Positions 44,875 through 55,830 of a stretch of 64,000 nt of DNA are shown in pieces. A model generated the notes under the pieces. That model was not told the origin of the DNA. It made no database searches and saw nothing but the letters and a program-made list of their open reading frames with translations. Both the position numbers and the translations under genes were made by a program. Origin of the DNA: Phanerochaete sordida (Eukaryota > Basidiomycota > Agaricomycetes > Polyporales > Phanerochaetaceae); NCBI GenBank assembly GCA_019973155.2, contig BPQB01000053.1, positions 62,001-126,000 on the forward strand, read 5' to 3'. Each line of letters starts with the position of its first letter. The stretch's first letter is position 1.

Positions 44875-46425
44875 ATGCTTGGTCCATCGGCAGCTTTCCT
44901 CCTCGCTCTCCAGCTCTTTAGCGTGTTCGCAGGCCTTTCCACCGCTCTCCCTACTTCGGCGCGTCAGACGCGCTCGCTCGTCGTCCGCCAGAATGGCGAT
45001 AATCTCTCGCAGCCCGTGACTATCCAGACGCAGGATGTTCTACAGACGTACGCCCCACCATCCCTCTTGTCTGTGCTGAAGTATTCAACCACACCAGATC
45101 TGCGGGCCCCATGCAAGAAACGTGCAACATCACTATGACGCCGTTCACAGACCAGACCGGCGCGCCGCTCGTCAAAGAAGAGAAAGTGTGCACCCTCGTG
45201 GCCATGCCTCCTGGGTCCAGCGCTGCAAGCGGAGGAGACCCATCTGCCACCGCTTCAGCATCTGCGTCTGCAGCGCCAAGCGGCACCGACCCTTCTGCCT
45301 CCGCGGGCAACGCGCCATCTGCTTCAGCCACGGACGCGTCGGCTGCTCCAACGGACTCAGCTTCTGCGACCGGCCAAAGTGCTGCACCCTCTGCGAGTGC
45401 CACGGACTCGGCATCTGCGAGTGCATCTCCTGCGAGTGCATCCCCTGCCTCGACCGGTGCGTGGCGTCGCGAGACTGGTTTCAATCGCGCGATCTGATTC
45501 ACGCATATTGCATACAATCTTAGACCCGGCTTCGTCTTCCATTGTACAGCCTACCGGGGTTGTCACTGCGTCTGCATCTGCCTCAGCTGCGCCTGCTAGC
45601 GAGTCCGGCGTTGCGGTCAACGTGAGTGCAATGGTTGTTCTCAAGGTATCATGCCTCTAAGCGCCTTTATGTTAGGGTGTCTCCACTGTATCTGCAGCCC
45701 CAACCGTGGCTTCAGCCTCTCCAACAGCCTCCGACTCCGCTGCTGCATCAGCGACGGCTGCACCATCCCAGGCTGACCCTAGCAGCGCCTCTGCCGCTGC
45801 TTCAGAGTCTGGAGTTGTTGCTAACGTGCGTCGTGGCCGGTGATCGTATCAAACATGTCCAAGAATACTAACGTTCGCTATTTCCAGGGCGTTTCGACGA
45901 TCGCGGCATCCGCTGCCCCCACTGTGAGCCCTGCCAGCTCAGCCGCCGCGACTGCTGCGGCGGCATCTGGCTCGGACACCGCGTCCGCTGCAGAGACGAC
46001 TGCGGTCCCTGCGAACGCCGCTGGCGGCAACCCCAACACGCCCTCTTCTACGACCGCCACGGATTCATCCGCTGCGCCCTCGGGGACATCCGCGGCGGAC
46101 ACCTCCACGAGCAGCACGCCCGCGTTCGTGCTGCCCGGCAAACAGCTTTCCGTCCTCCCGATCGGTCTTGCTGTCTTTGCTGGTATCTCCGTGATTGCCT
46201 TGATCGTGGTCGGCCTCGTCACGTACGAGCGCACCAAGTATCGCAGGGTGAGTCAACGTCCGCGGCTTCCAACGTATGCACGTGCTGAAAGTATTTCACA
46301 GGCCTTCCGTCAGCGCAAGCTGGCCGAGTCAGGTGCTGCCATGGGTTATGGTGGGATGGCGTACGTTTCTCTCTTGTGTGCTCTGAGACAATGTGCTCAC
46401 GACGTTCTACAGACAGGCTGCTTGA
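44875..46425 (+). CDS. Ser/Ala-rich single-pass membrane protein
   Basis: Seven exons: 44875-45047, 45098-45456, 45524-45621, 45676-45825, 45888-46247, 46302-46360 and 46413-46425, giving 403 aa. It has a signal peptide (MLGPSAAFLLALQLFSVFAG), a short region with two Cys (ETCNITM and EKVCTL), then about 230 residues of Ser/Ala/Thr, expected to be heavily O-mannosylated. A transmembrane helix, LPIGLAVFAGISVIALIVVG, and a basic cytosolic tail of about 45 residues follow. The layout resembles yeast cell-wall sensors of the Mid2/Wsc type, but I see no WSC domain, so this is inference. Exons 3, 4 and 5 look like repeats of one module: ESGVAVN/ESGVVAN ends and GVST starts. The final exon is only 13 nt. 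Confidence 0.65.
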
Positions 46426-46697
46426 TCTATTTTTTGCGCGTCATTTTTTCAGCTTTCTTCGGTCGTGTAGACTCTGCGGACACTTGCTCTCGCCAGCACC
46501 ACGGGTATCGTCCTCTTGTACAGTCTGTACTTGTTGTAATGCATCTTGCTCATCAAGTCCAGACGTTTACGATCCCTCGGCCTGCTGCGTCGTAAGCCAC
46601 TCCGAATTCCGTGCGCCCGCTGCCCCGCGGTGGAGGCGAGACTGCGACGAGCGTCGCGCCGACTCGCGCTGTCGCATCTGCATCTGAGTGTTTGATC

Positions 46698-46714
46698 GAT
46701 GACGTTACGTCATC
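46698..46714. promoter_or_regulatory. bZIP/CRE-like palindrome
   Basis: GATGACGTTACGTCATC is a perfect 17-bp palindrome around a central T with two TGACGT half sites. It lies 61 bp upstream of the MBL-1 ATG and just before a TATA-like box. It is the type of site bound by ATF/CREB or AP-1-like bZIP factors. The MBL-2 promoter has only a degenerate version. Confidence 0.55.
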
Positions 46715-46722
46715 CAGCCCCT

Positions 46723-46729
46723 CATAAAG
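46723..46729 (+). promoter_or_regulatory. TATA-like box of MBL-1
   Basis: CATAAAG, 46 bp upstream of the start codon, at the place where MBL-2 has TATAAAG. Confidence 0.45.
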
Positions 46730-46774
46730 GCTCGCGCGGGCAGCAGGGTCGCGTCGTACGTGTCCTCGCCCACG

Positions 46775-48179
46775 ATGTCTCTCAAGCGTGTCGACAAGCT
46801 CGTCATCACCTTCCTGGTCGACAACAACATAGAATGGTCGGTCGCGGTGCTGCACTAGATGCTACAACGCTGAAGTCGCTGCAGGTTTACGAAGATGCCG
46901 CCAGGCTTCACCCAGGAGCTGCGCTACCAGCTAGGCCAGAACGACCCGCCCATCGACGAGGTCACAGGGACGCCTTTCATCGACTTCGAGAACTACTGCT
47001 GCGGTGCGTGCCGCACCTCCTATCGCGAGACGCGCCCAGGGCCTGACACCGCGCCGCGCAGGCGCCCACGGCTTCTCCGCCTTCATCGTGAGCACATCCT
47101 GGAACCCGCCCGGACACAAAAGCTTACGAATTTCCCAGGAAACCAAAGCGGAGGGTGAGACCGAGTCGCACTATACGCTCTTCGACGCGGGCCCCGAGTC
47201 GAAGAGCATCACGCGCAACGTCGCCGCGCTCAAAGTGCCCATCGAACGTGTTTCGCGCGTCGTGCTCTCGCACTGGCACTCGGACCACAGCGGCGGCATC
47301 CTCGCGTTCCTGCGCCTGCGCAACGCTGCCGCAGGCCCTGAGCACGGGCGCTGTGTCGTCGATCTGCATCCTGACCGCCCGGAGGCCCGTGGCATCGCGC
47401 CGCCGCCGAGGGGCAAGGTGATTTGTCGCCTTGCGGCAGATCCGACGTTCGAGGAGCTCGAGCGCGAGGGTGCTGTGGTGGAGAAGCATGACGAGGGGCA
47501 CGTCGTCGCTGGCGGGACGCTGTTCGTCAGCGGAGAGATTCCGCGCATTACTGCGTACGAGCAGGGGTTGATTGGGGGTGTGAGGTGGAAGCCGACCGAG
47601 GCCGCGCCAAAGGGAGAGTGGGTATCTGAGGAGGTAACTTTCGACTTCTGGCTCTATTCGCTTGCGGCTTCTCACGGACGAGTTTCCAGCACATCATGGA
47701 CGAGCGTTACGCTGCGATCGATGTTGTCGGAAAGGGCCTGGTCCTCTTCTCATCGTGAGTGCACCTCAGCATTCGTCGCTCCTAGCGAGTTCACCAAATC
47801 GAATCCGCAGATGTTCCCACGCTGGAGTTGTCAACGTCGCGATGGACGCGGTCAAGAGGTTCAAGCGGCCTATACACATGGTAATGCCCATCTATGCTCG
47901 TCGCAGCTCCATCGCTGACTCCTGCAGATCATCGGTGGCCTGCACCTCGGCGGACCAGAGCTCGCAGACCGCATCGAGCCAACAGTCGACTTCTTCGCAA
48001 ACAAGCTGCGCCCCTCGCCGGCGTACATCCTGCCTATGCATTGCTCTGGCTTCGGCGTAAAGGTCGCGCTCGAGAAAGCTCTTGGAGACGGCTGTGTGCC
48101 CGTCGGGGCTGGGGTCCATGTCGAAGTCGAGGGGTCGCCCGAGAGCGAGGCAGCCATGTTCCCGCCTACGATTGTGTAG
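46775..48179 (+). CDS. metallo-beta-lactamase-fold protein, MBL-1
   Basis: Seven exons: 46775-46836, 46885-47003, 47062-47087, 47139-47633, 47690-47754, 47811-47880 and 47928-48179, giving 362 aa. The metal site HWHSDH is at about residue 114, preceded by LFDAGPESKSITRN; later come CSHAGVVN, IIGGLHLGG and MHCSG. This order matches the COG1237 group, named after 7,8-dihydropterin-6-methyl-4-(beta-D-ribofuranosyl)-aminobenzene-5'-phosphate synthase of methanopterin biosynthesis. Fungi do not make methanopterin, so the real substrate is unknown; a soluble zinc or iron hydrolase is likely. It is the first of a tandem pair with MBL-2, which has identical exon 4, 5, 6 and 7 lengths. Exon 3 is 26 nt. 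Confidence 0.82.
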
Positions 48180-48964
48180 TCCTGGTGCAGTTGCCTCAAT
48201 CGCTTATTGCTTTGCTGTGGCAGTGACATCACTGGACGCAACGGTCATCTTTCAATGGCGCTGAAATTGATGCAGATAGACTCGTAACTCCTCTGCGGGT
48301 TTGTCAACGACTCTTCCATCATGGGTTCAATGGCTCAGAAGACCTGCCTGGACGAGTCGATCGTGTACCGATAGTAAGTACTGTCCTGGCTTGAGCAGAA
48401 AGATATGTTAACCTTTCTACACTTATCGACAGATCGTAGGGTTCAACGACCATGTATTGGTCCCTCGGGACCCGTGGTTCTCGTTTTGTCGTCGGCGCCG
48501 GCACCACATAGACTGCCGACCCGTCTTTGAGCGGGCAGTATTTCCCGTGCTATGAGGCTCTGCTGCCCGCTTTGCCCTTTCGCATCACGTTTCTCCTGGG
48601 TACCCTGACGAGGGCACACACGGAGTACATTGTTTTGGAAGATCGCTCGGGACGCTGTGTTCGATTCTGCTGCAGCTTGATGTCGATTGTGCACTGTGCA
48701 CATTTACTACCACCAGCGCCACGGATCTCGCCCTCCGACCACCCTGTGCTTCTTGTAATGGACGCCACGAACCTTCGCCGCGCTCCGAGCGTCCCGCGTT
48801 TAAACTGCCCCACATCCCTGCGCACTAGCTTGCCGATGCGACGCGCATTGCATTGATGTCTTATCTTCATCGTAGGGTTTGATTAACGACGGCACATGAT
48901 ACATCATCCAGCTCTCATATAAAGACCTCGCGCAGGCCGCAGGTTCGTCGTATCCTCACCCAAC
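48180..48964. other. intergenic, MBL-2 promoter
   Basis: The right part resembles the MBL-1 upstream region (CACCAGCGCCACGG and CATCATCCAGCTCT blocks). The left part shows no gene. I checked for a tRNA around 48.3 kb and found no supported cloverleaf. Confidence 0.45.
48918..48924 (+). promoter_or_regulatory. TATA box of MBL-2
   Basis: TATAAAG, 41 bp upstream of the MBL-2 ATG. Confidence 0.5.
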
Positions 48965-50376
48965 ATGACTCTCAAACGCGTTGACAAGCTCTCCATCACC
49001 TTTCTGGTGGACAATACTATCGAATGGTCAGTGACAGAGCCGTAATCGTATCAAACTTACTGATACCAGCGCAGGTTCGGGAAGCTGCCTCCAGGCTTCA
49101 TCCAAGAGGCACGCTACCAGCTGACACAGAACGGCCCGCCCATCGACAACGAGGTCACAGGGAAGCCCATCCTCGACCTTGAAAACTACTGCTGCGGTGC
49201 GTGCGGTGCTTCGTACCACGTCACGAGCCAGAAGTCCGACGTTGAACGTTTCAGGTGCCCATGGGTTTTCTGCCTTGATTGTGAGTCCTGCCCAATGCAG
49301 CCCTTCGAGATACAAATTTCATGAATATTTCCCCAGGAAACTAAGGCCGAGGGCGAAACCGAGTCGCACTTTACGCTCTTCGACGCAGGTCCCGAGTCGA
49401 AGAGCATCACCCGCAACGTTGCCGCGCTCAAGGTGCCCGTGCAGCGCGTTGAGCGCGTCGTGCTGTCGCACTGGCACTCGGACCACAGCGGCGGCATCCT
49501 CGCGTTCCTGCGCCTTCGCAACGCTGCCGCGGGTCCCGAGCACGGGCGCTGCGTCGTCGATCTGCACCCGGACCGCCCTGTCGCGCGTGGCATCGCGCCG
49601 CCGCCGATGGGCAGGGTGATTTGCCGCCTTGCAGCGGATCCGACGTTCGAGGAGATCGAGCACGAGGGCGCGGTAGTCGAGAAGCATGACGAGGGGCACG
49701 TCGTCGCTGGCGGAACGCTGTTCGTCAGTGGAGAGATCCCGCGGGTCACTGAGTACGAGAAGGGCTTGATTGGAGGCGTGAGGTGGAAGCCGACTGAGGC
49801 TGCGCCGAATGGAGACTGGGTGCCCGAGGAGGTAATACTTTCTCCCTTACAGACTTGAAAGCACCTTTTCACGTTGAATTTCTAGCAAATCATGGACGAA
49901 CGTTACGCTGCAATCGATGTCCTCGGCAAAGGCCTAGTGATCTTCTCCTCGTAAGTAAACTCGATGGCATTTCCCTGCAGCCTACGCATCTCATTTCGCC
50001 GACAGGTGCTCCCACGCGGGAGTGGTAAATGTCGCGATGGATGCAGTCAAAAGGTTCAAGAGGCCTATACACATGGTAATGTCCACTATACTATGACCTC
50101 GATGGCTTCCACTGATGAGCACAGATCATCGGCGGTTTGCACCTCGGTGGGTCGGAGCTGGCAGACCGCATTGCGCCCACCGTCGACTTCTTCGCGACCA
50201 GGCTGCGACCTTCACCCACGTACATTCTGCCCATGCATTGTTCTGGCTTTGCTGTCAAGGTTGCGCTCGAGAAGGCTCTTGGCAACGGATGCGTGCCCAT
50301 AGGTGCAGGAGTTCGTGTGGAGGTCGAAGGGTCGCCCGAAAGCGAGGCTGCTATGTTCCCGCCGACAATTGCGTGA
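48965..50376 (+). CDS. metallo-beta-lactamase-fold protein, MBL-2
   Basis: Seven exons: 48965-49026, 49075-49196, 49255-49280, 49337-49831, 49886-49950, 50006-50075 and 50125-50376, giving 363 aa. It is a close paralogue of MBL-1. The proteins differ by one codon in exon 2 (PPIDNEV against PPIDEV) and scattered substitutions, with all metal-site motifs kept: HWHSDH, CSHAGVVN, IIGGLHLGG and MHCSG. The intron sequences and lengths differ slightly while exon lengths are conserved, so the duplication is not extremely recent and both copies are under coding constraint. Same inferred role as MBL-1; a split in expression is possible because the promoters have diverged. Confidence 0.83.
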
Positions 50377-50591
50377 GATGCTGCCGACCGCGACGAGCTG
50401 GTTCCTCTGTCCTCTCTGCCCTCTCACGGTTCGCTGATGTAGCAACGACGGCACTGCCTCAGTCGCCAATTGTATAGTTTTGATGGCATTGCCCAAATAG
50501 TGCGTTGCTTTGTTGAACAACGGCGCTAATAGAACATGTGGCGAGTGGCGGCTGTTGGCCCCCAACTTCAACCTTGCCCATCACCACCACC

Positions 50592-52062
50592 ATGTTCGTC
50601 CACCACGCCCTCGGCCTGCTACTCACCTTTGCGTTTTCCAGTGCAGGACGCCCTCGCCTCACGCCGAGGGCGTCCACGCCAGCCGACATCCCGCCGGAGC
50701 TCGTCGACATGTGCTTGGCGCATCTCGCCGACGATAAGAACTCCCTCAAGGCCGCCTCGCTTGTATGCAGGCAGTGGTGGTCTTGCGCCCGGCGACACCT
50801 CTTCGACAGCGTGGTTCTTACCTGCTCCGACAAGGACGGCCTCTGTCTCCTCCCGTTCATTCATCACACCCGCTGGCCCCTCAAGAACCTCGTCCGGGAT
50901 CTCCACCTTCGCAACCTCAACAGCGACATGACTCTGCTCACTAGCCTCTCGCCCGACTATCTTGCGCAGCTCGTAGGCTGCTGTCCGCGCGTTGAGGCGG
51001 TGCGATTGTCCAATGTCCGGTGGGTCCGATCGCGCGGCCAGGACATGCCACTGTGGCCCTGTTTTCCCCATATACGTACCCTCGAGCTCACATACCGCGA
51101 CTCACATTCCGTACATGACATGATGTCCATCTTCCGATGGCTGCCGTACCTCCAAGAGTTCACGCTCAACGGAGGCATGGTCGGGCGCCTTGAGTCTTTC
51201 GATCACCTCTCCCCGTTTGCCACGCCCCTCCCATTTCCAGTCGACATGCAGCTTCAGTCTTGTCACCTCAGGTCCCATGAGATGCACCGCTGTGTTCTCG
51301 ACTATCTGCGCGATACGCAGACGATGGACACCCTACAGTCTTTCTCAGCAGTGGTAACAACTCTGGACGACGATCACCTCGCCATCGGCGAGATCATCCA
51401 CGCCGCCAGTGGCTCTCTACAACACGTTGCCCTGGACCTCTCGTCGCACAAGCTGTCTGTGAACATGTACCAGCGTAGGCACCTCATAACTCAAAGTCGG
51501 CGCGCCACTGATCGCCCTCATCTAGGCTCGGCTGTGCTGGACGCGGACCGCTTCGAGCTCGGGGCGTGCACGCAGCTGCGCAGCCTGCACCTCACGATGC
51601 TGCTCTACATGCCGCGGCGCGACCCGACGCAGAACTCGCTGCACTTCGCCGCGGCGGGGCGGCAGGTCGAGACGATCATCCGCACGGCCGGCGCGCCGGC
51701 GTTCACGGAGCTGCGCATCGAGCTCGTCGGGAGCGCGCAGCGCGAGAGCGAGCTCGGCACGTTGCACGCGTACCGCTGGGAGGCGCTCGACGCGCACCTC
51801 GCCCAGCACCCCACGCTCCGCACCGTCACCTGGACTTGGAAGGCCGGCTGGTCCGACAGCCTCATGACGTACCTCATCAAGCGCATGCTCCCGCTCACGA
51901 GCATGCACCGCAAGCTCCGGTTCCAGCCTGCCGTCGACAAGGTGAGCCTCTATAGAAGGATGCGCCGCCAGAGCTGACCGTGCGTGCGCCTGTTTGTAGC
52001 CCCGGCTTCGCAGGTCGGAGCTGTTCCACAGCGATAAGCCGTTCCCGGACTCGATGTCGTAG
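50592..52062 (+). CDS. F-box domain protein
   Basis: Start at the ATG at 50592. Exon 1 runs to 51941 and a last exon 52000-52062 adds RRSELFHSDK; read this way it is 470 aa. A further in-frame 51-nt intron (51475-51525, GTAGGC..TCTAG) would give 453 aa and join YQR to SAVLDADRFELG, which looks more natural. The F-box is at about residues 32-70: IPPELVDMCLAHLADDKNSLKAASLVCRQWWSCARRHLF. The rest is a leucine-rich variable region typical of Agaricomycete F-box families, with WTWKAGWSD near the end. F-box proteins link substrates to SCF ubiquitin ligases through Skp1; the substrate is unknown. The exact 3' end is uncertain. Confidence 0.75.
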
Positions 52063-52510
52063 ATGTGACATCCCTGTCCACTGGCCACGGCGACCCTCGC
52101 TACGCCATGCAGTCCCAGTCGGGACCCGCCCACGGTAGGCATCTGCCTGCTCTAGGACGACTTCCGTCAGACAATGGTACATAGCCCGGGTCAGTCGGAG
52201 GACCTGGGGAGATCGCGGTGTCAAAGCCACGACCAGGTAAGACTCTCCACCTCCACCAGGAGGCATGGGGGTGATAACGTGCCATCTTCTAGAATAGTAT
52301 ACGCACGCAACTATGCTAGCAAGGACCGTGTCTCAAGGCTCTTCGTTGATGCCATACCTCATGCTCATACTTGGATAAGATCTCGACATTCTATCACAAT
52401 AGCGGCCAGATATTAGTCGTTAGTGGGTTTATCTCGTCCGAAGAGCAAGGTTCTGCGCATGGCAAGGTACTCGTACATCGTCAGGAGAATACATCGAGCA
52501 GAGCAATGAA
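52063..52510. other. intergenic between convergent genes
   Basis: This 448-bp stretch lies between the F-box 3' end and the BTB-2 stop codon. No gene or repeat is recognised. Confidence 0.45.
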
Positions 52511-53631
52511 CTAGGTGTCTCCCTCAGTCCTGAACCACTCGGGAAGACACCCCCAAATCCTCTCACGATGCGCATCAACATGCTGATTCACCAGCAGCTT
52601 GCACGAGAAGCAGAGCTCTGCTACGTGCACATGAAAATTTGATTCTTCCAATATTTGAAGACAGTCGAGGTCGGCGAGGTTGGATACGCTGCAGAGGCGG
52701 TCTTCGAGCCGGGCCGTCACGGCGTCTTTCATGATAGGCTCGCACAGCGCTCTTTGGTGCCTTTCTTCATGACTGCGGCCGGGGTGGAATGAGGGATCTG
52801 CCTGTACCTCGTCGGCAAGGCCATCGAAAGTCGCCTTGAAGTCCCCGAGCATGTACTCCTTGCCTAGCAAGAACCTGCGCAGGGTCTGCATGTCCAGCAG
52901 CTCCCAGTGCGCAGCGAGGAAGCCCTGCACGGCCCCGAACCGGTCGCCAGGGCGCTCGTCGTTCCCGTAGACGTGGTCGAACCGTGTGCATGCGAGCTGA
53001 TAGAAGGCGGCGGGGAGCACGGAGGGCACGTCGTGCTTCAGCGCGAAGACGATCGTCGACGCGGGCTCCGGGAAGGCGCCGCCGCATGCCTCGATGGACT
53101 CGGGGATGTACTCCATCTGCGCCTCGCCCAGCCGGCGACGGTGCGCGTCCCACTCCTCGAGCGTCGTCGGCCACAGGCTCTGGACCTTCGCGACGATAGT
53201 CTCACAGACCTTGCCCACCATGTACTTGCGGGAGATGTCGGCGAGGCCGAGCACCTGCGTGGCTAGCTCGGCGGGGGGCGTGCCTTCGAGGAAGTTGTGG
53301 AGAGCACTGCCATAGCGATGAGCGCTTTCAGAGCTTTGAGGGATTGGAAGACGTACGAGGGGTCGTAGATGATGCTAATGAGCAGCGCGAGGTCCTCGCC
53401 CCTGTCCGTCATCGGTACCAGCGGCACGCCGTCGTAGGTCTCCTGTCCGAATTCGCTAGCGTCGGCAAACATGTTATGGAAGACTTCCGAATGCCGCGAG
53501 AGAAAGAGTTTGTCAACGCGGAATAGCACGGTCGCTTGGGGCTCCAGTGTCTCGTTCTTTGCGCTGAGGACGACGTCTCCGTCGGCAAAGTACAGCTTGT
53601 CGTGCTCGATCAATCCGGAATTTTGGTCCAT
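52511..53631 (-). CDS. BTB/POZ domain protein 2
   Basis: Two exons, 53631-53357 and 53306-52511, give 356 aa, identical in length to BTB-1, with the phase-2 intron at the same codon (DPS|ALHNF here, DPS|ALYNL in BTB-1). The BTB fold reads LYFADGDVVLSA, FRVDKLFLSRHSEVFHNMF and TYDGVPLVPM; the C-terminal half has GLADISRKYMVGKVCETIV, WPTTLEEWDAH, FPEPASTIVFALKHDVPSVLPAAFY and LCFSCKLLV. By family, BTB proteins dimerise or act as Cul3 adaptors. Function unknown. It lies on the opposite strand about 14 kb from its paralogue. Confidence 0.8.
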
Positions 53632-54307
53632 GGTGTATGCTATCGCGCTTGTCAGACCTCGAGTGATCACGGCTTCGTACACATGAACCTGAACATACCT
53701 TGGAGTAATTCTCGACGGGGTCACCGCAACGTGGTGGGGGGAAGTAGGGTGCAAAAGTAAGCCGGCAACGGCGGTCGGGTCGCTCTCTGGAGGGACAGGC
53801 CCATTTGATGCGTCGGTATAGCTTTTGTGGCCGCAATCGGCTAGCAACTTGCTTGTTACGCCGGGCGAGGCGCCATCGCTACACGAGTTCACAACGTGTT
53901 GACCACTGCGGTCATGATCGCAATTCCGCTCTGGGTAGCCAGAGAACGCTTGCTTGATAACAGTTATATGAGGCCTGCTTTGATACGAGCCTCGCTCTGC
54001 TCACACGGAGAGGATCATACGTGACATGACCAGCTTGGAGTTTTCCACAGTACTGCACTTCAGCTGTCTGCAGCCTGGTACTGAGTCCCTAAAAGCGTCA
54101 AAGTCAAGATACCCTCGTGCGGAAGAGAAAAGAAAATAGGCATGCTGCCTCTGCTGGTTGCAGACAGCGCTACGTGGTGGTCGGAAATCAGAATAAATGA
54201 GAAGATAGCATTTATTTCTAGCGCCGGCCTTCGTGGCGTCGCTTACATAAGTCAATCTCCTCCTGGATGGAGACCTACGGAGACCTAGCCTTCCCCTACA
54301 CATCAAG
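53632..54307. other. divergent intergenic region
   Basis: This lies between the BTB-2 start and the flavin-reductase-like start. Open frames on the minus strand (about 54.0-54.6 kb) lack domains and partly mirror exon 1 of the next gene. No RNA gene is seen. Confidence 0.45.
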
Positions 54308-55502
54308 ATGTTGAGGAAGACAGCGAGGGGTAGCCTGCGCCAGGCTTTGCGAACAGCACCGAGATCTTCTGCGTGCTCAGCGTCACGGAGGCTGCAGTCG
54401 TCCCTGCCGAAGTATGATCCCCACAGAACGTTCAAGCTCACGCAGCCTCCGACGCCGAGCTGGGACCTCGGCGAGGGCGTCTCCACTACATCTCCGCTCG
54501 CCGAGGCCTGGAACGCGCAGGAGAAAGAAGGGTGGAAACACTGCAGACTAGAGGATATGCCGCGAAGGTACACGACGCGCGCCGCTTCGCTGAGGTCTGA
54601 GCTTCATCTCAATAAGTGGAACTGACGCACCCACGTAATCAAGGGACGTGTACAAGATGCTCACTTCTGCAGTCATTCCGAGGCCGATTGCGTTCGTGTC
54701 AAGTCTATCTCCAGATGGCCAGCGTAACCTCGCGCCGATGAGGTACGTCGCGCGTGCCTACGCCCTGCCCGTCTCCTCGCTCAATATCCTCTGTTCCAGC
54801 TACTTCAACGTGGTACGACCACACATTACAGCCATATGTTGCCTCACCAGCGATACTGCCACTCTAGATTGCCCACAACCCACCGCTCCTGACCGTGTCC
54901 TTTTCCTTCTCGCCGGGAGTGCAAAAGGATAGTCGAGAGAACATCCTCAACACCAAGGAGTTCACCGTCAGCATCATCAGCGACACATTTGTCGAGGCCG
55001 CAAACGTCACTTCCGTCACCGCGCCGCCCGACGTGGACGAGTGGGTCGTCAGCGGCCTGACGCCCGAGCCCAGCGTACGCGGTATATCGTAGCATAAATG
55101 CGCAGCAAACACTGACGACGCTCGTTCAGACGACCGTAAAGCCCCCGCGCGTAAAGGAAAGCGCAGTAGGCCTCGAATGCACGGTACGCCAAATATTCCC
55201 CTTGGTCGCTCCAACGAGGATTAATCCTAACACCCCGCAAGCTCTACCGCCACCTCGACATCACCGCGCCGGACACGGGCGAACTCACGCACACGCTCGT
55301 GCTCGGCCTCATCATGGACGTACATGTCCGCAACGCCGTGCTCGCCGCGGACGGGCAGAGCGTCGACCCCGCGAAGCTGCGGCCCGTCGCGCGTCTCGGC
55401 GGCGCGGCATACGCGACGCTCGGCGACGGCTTCGAGCTCGGGAGGCCGTCGTGGCGGAAGCTGGGGGAGAGGGTGCTGAGGATGCTTGGACGCTCTGCGT
55501 GA
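54308..55502 (+). CDS. flavin-reductase-like FMN-binding protein
   Basis: Six exons: 54308-54567, 54644-54742, 54800-54812, 54868-55074, 55130-55183 and 55242-55502, giving 297 aa. The first 33 residues are rich in Arg, Ala and Ser without acidic residues (MLRKTARGSLRQALRTAPR), which suggests a mitochondrial presequence. The core is the FMN-binding split barrel: VYKMLTSAVIPRPIAFVSSL, NLAPMSYFNVIAHNPPLLTV, SFSFSPG, KDSRENILNTKEFTVSI and ESAVGLEC. Members (DIM6/NTAB family) reduce or bind flavin for partner oxygenases; the partner is unknown here. Exon 3 is only 13 nt and encodes most of the SYFNV strand. The family's usual size is about 200-250 aa. Confidence 0.8.
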
Positions 55503-55830
55503 CGCGGACTGTAGGCTATTGTATGTTTAACTCGTGCGTCGAACGGATGGGCTGTTGGGTACTTAGCTACAGTACCGACAAGATGGACCAGCGACTGCCA
55601 AAAAAAGGGTGAAGGTCCGCAGCATTGCTAGGGAGCTTCACGCGCGATTGTGTGCGTCGCGTTCCTGTCGCGACTCCCGCTCGCAGGCGGTGATCGGTGA
55701 CATCATGTTACAGGAAAAGAATCACGTCCCAAACATTTATGGCAGAACTCAAATTCTGTATGATGCGTTACGCGTACAAGTACATGTCCAGAACTCCGTT
55801 TGATTGTCCTTCGATGCTGTCAAGTGGGCT
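55503..55830. other. intergenic between convergent genes
   Basis: This is a 328-bp convergent spacer between the flavin-reductase-like and iron-ADH genes. No gene is seen. Confidence 0.4.

Larger units (their letters stand above)
46426..46774. promoter_or_regulatory. promoter region of MBL-1
   Basis: This 349-bp region resembles the region before MBL-2 (about 48.65-48.96 kb), so the promoter was duplicated with the gene. It carries a palindrome and a TATA-like box listed separately. Confidence 0.55.

Noticed and set aside
48300..48480. Possible tRNA gene near GGTTCAA
   Set aside because: No matching acceptor stem or D-arm could be folded by eye around the candidate B box.
54001..54573. 190-codon minus-strand open frame upstream of the flavin-reductase-like gene
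   Set aside because: It overlaps exon 1 of that gene in antisense and has no recognisable features.
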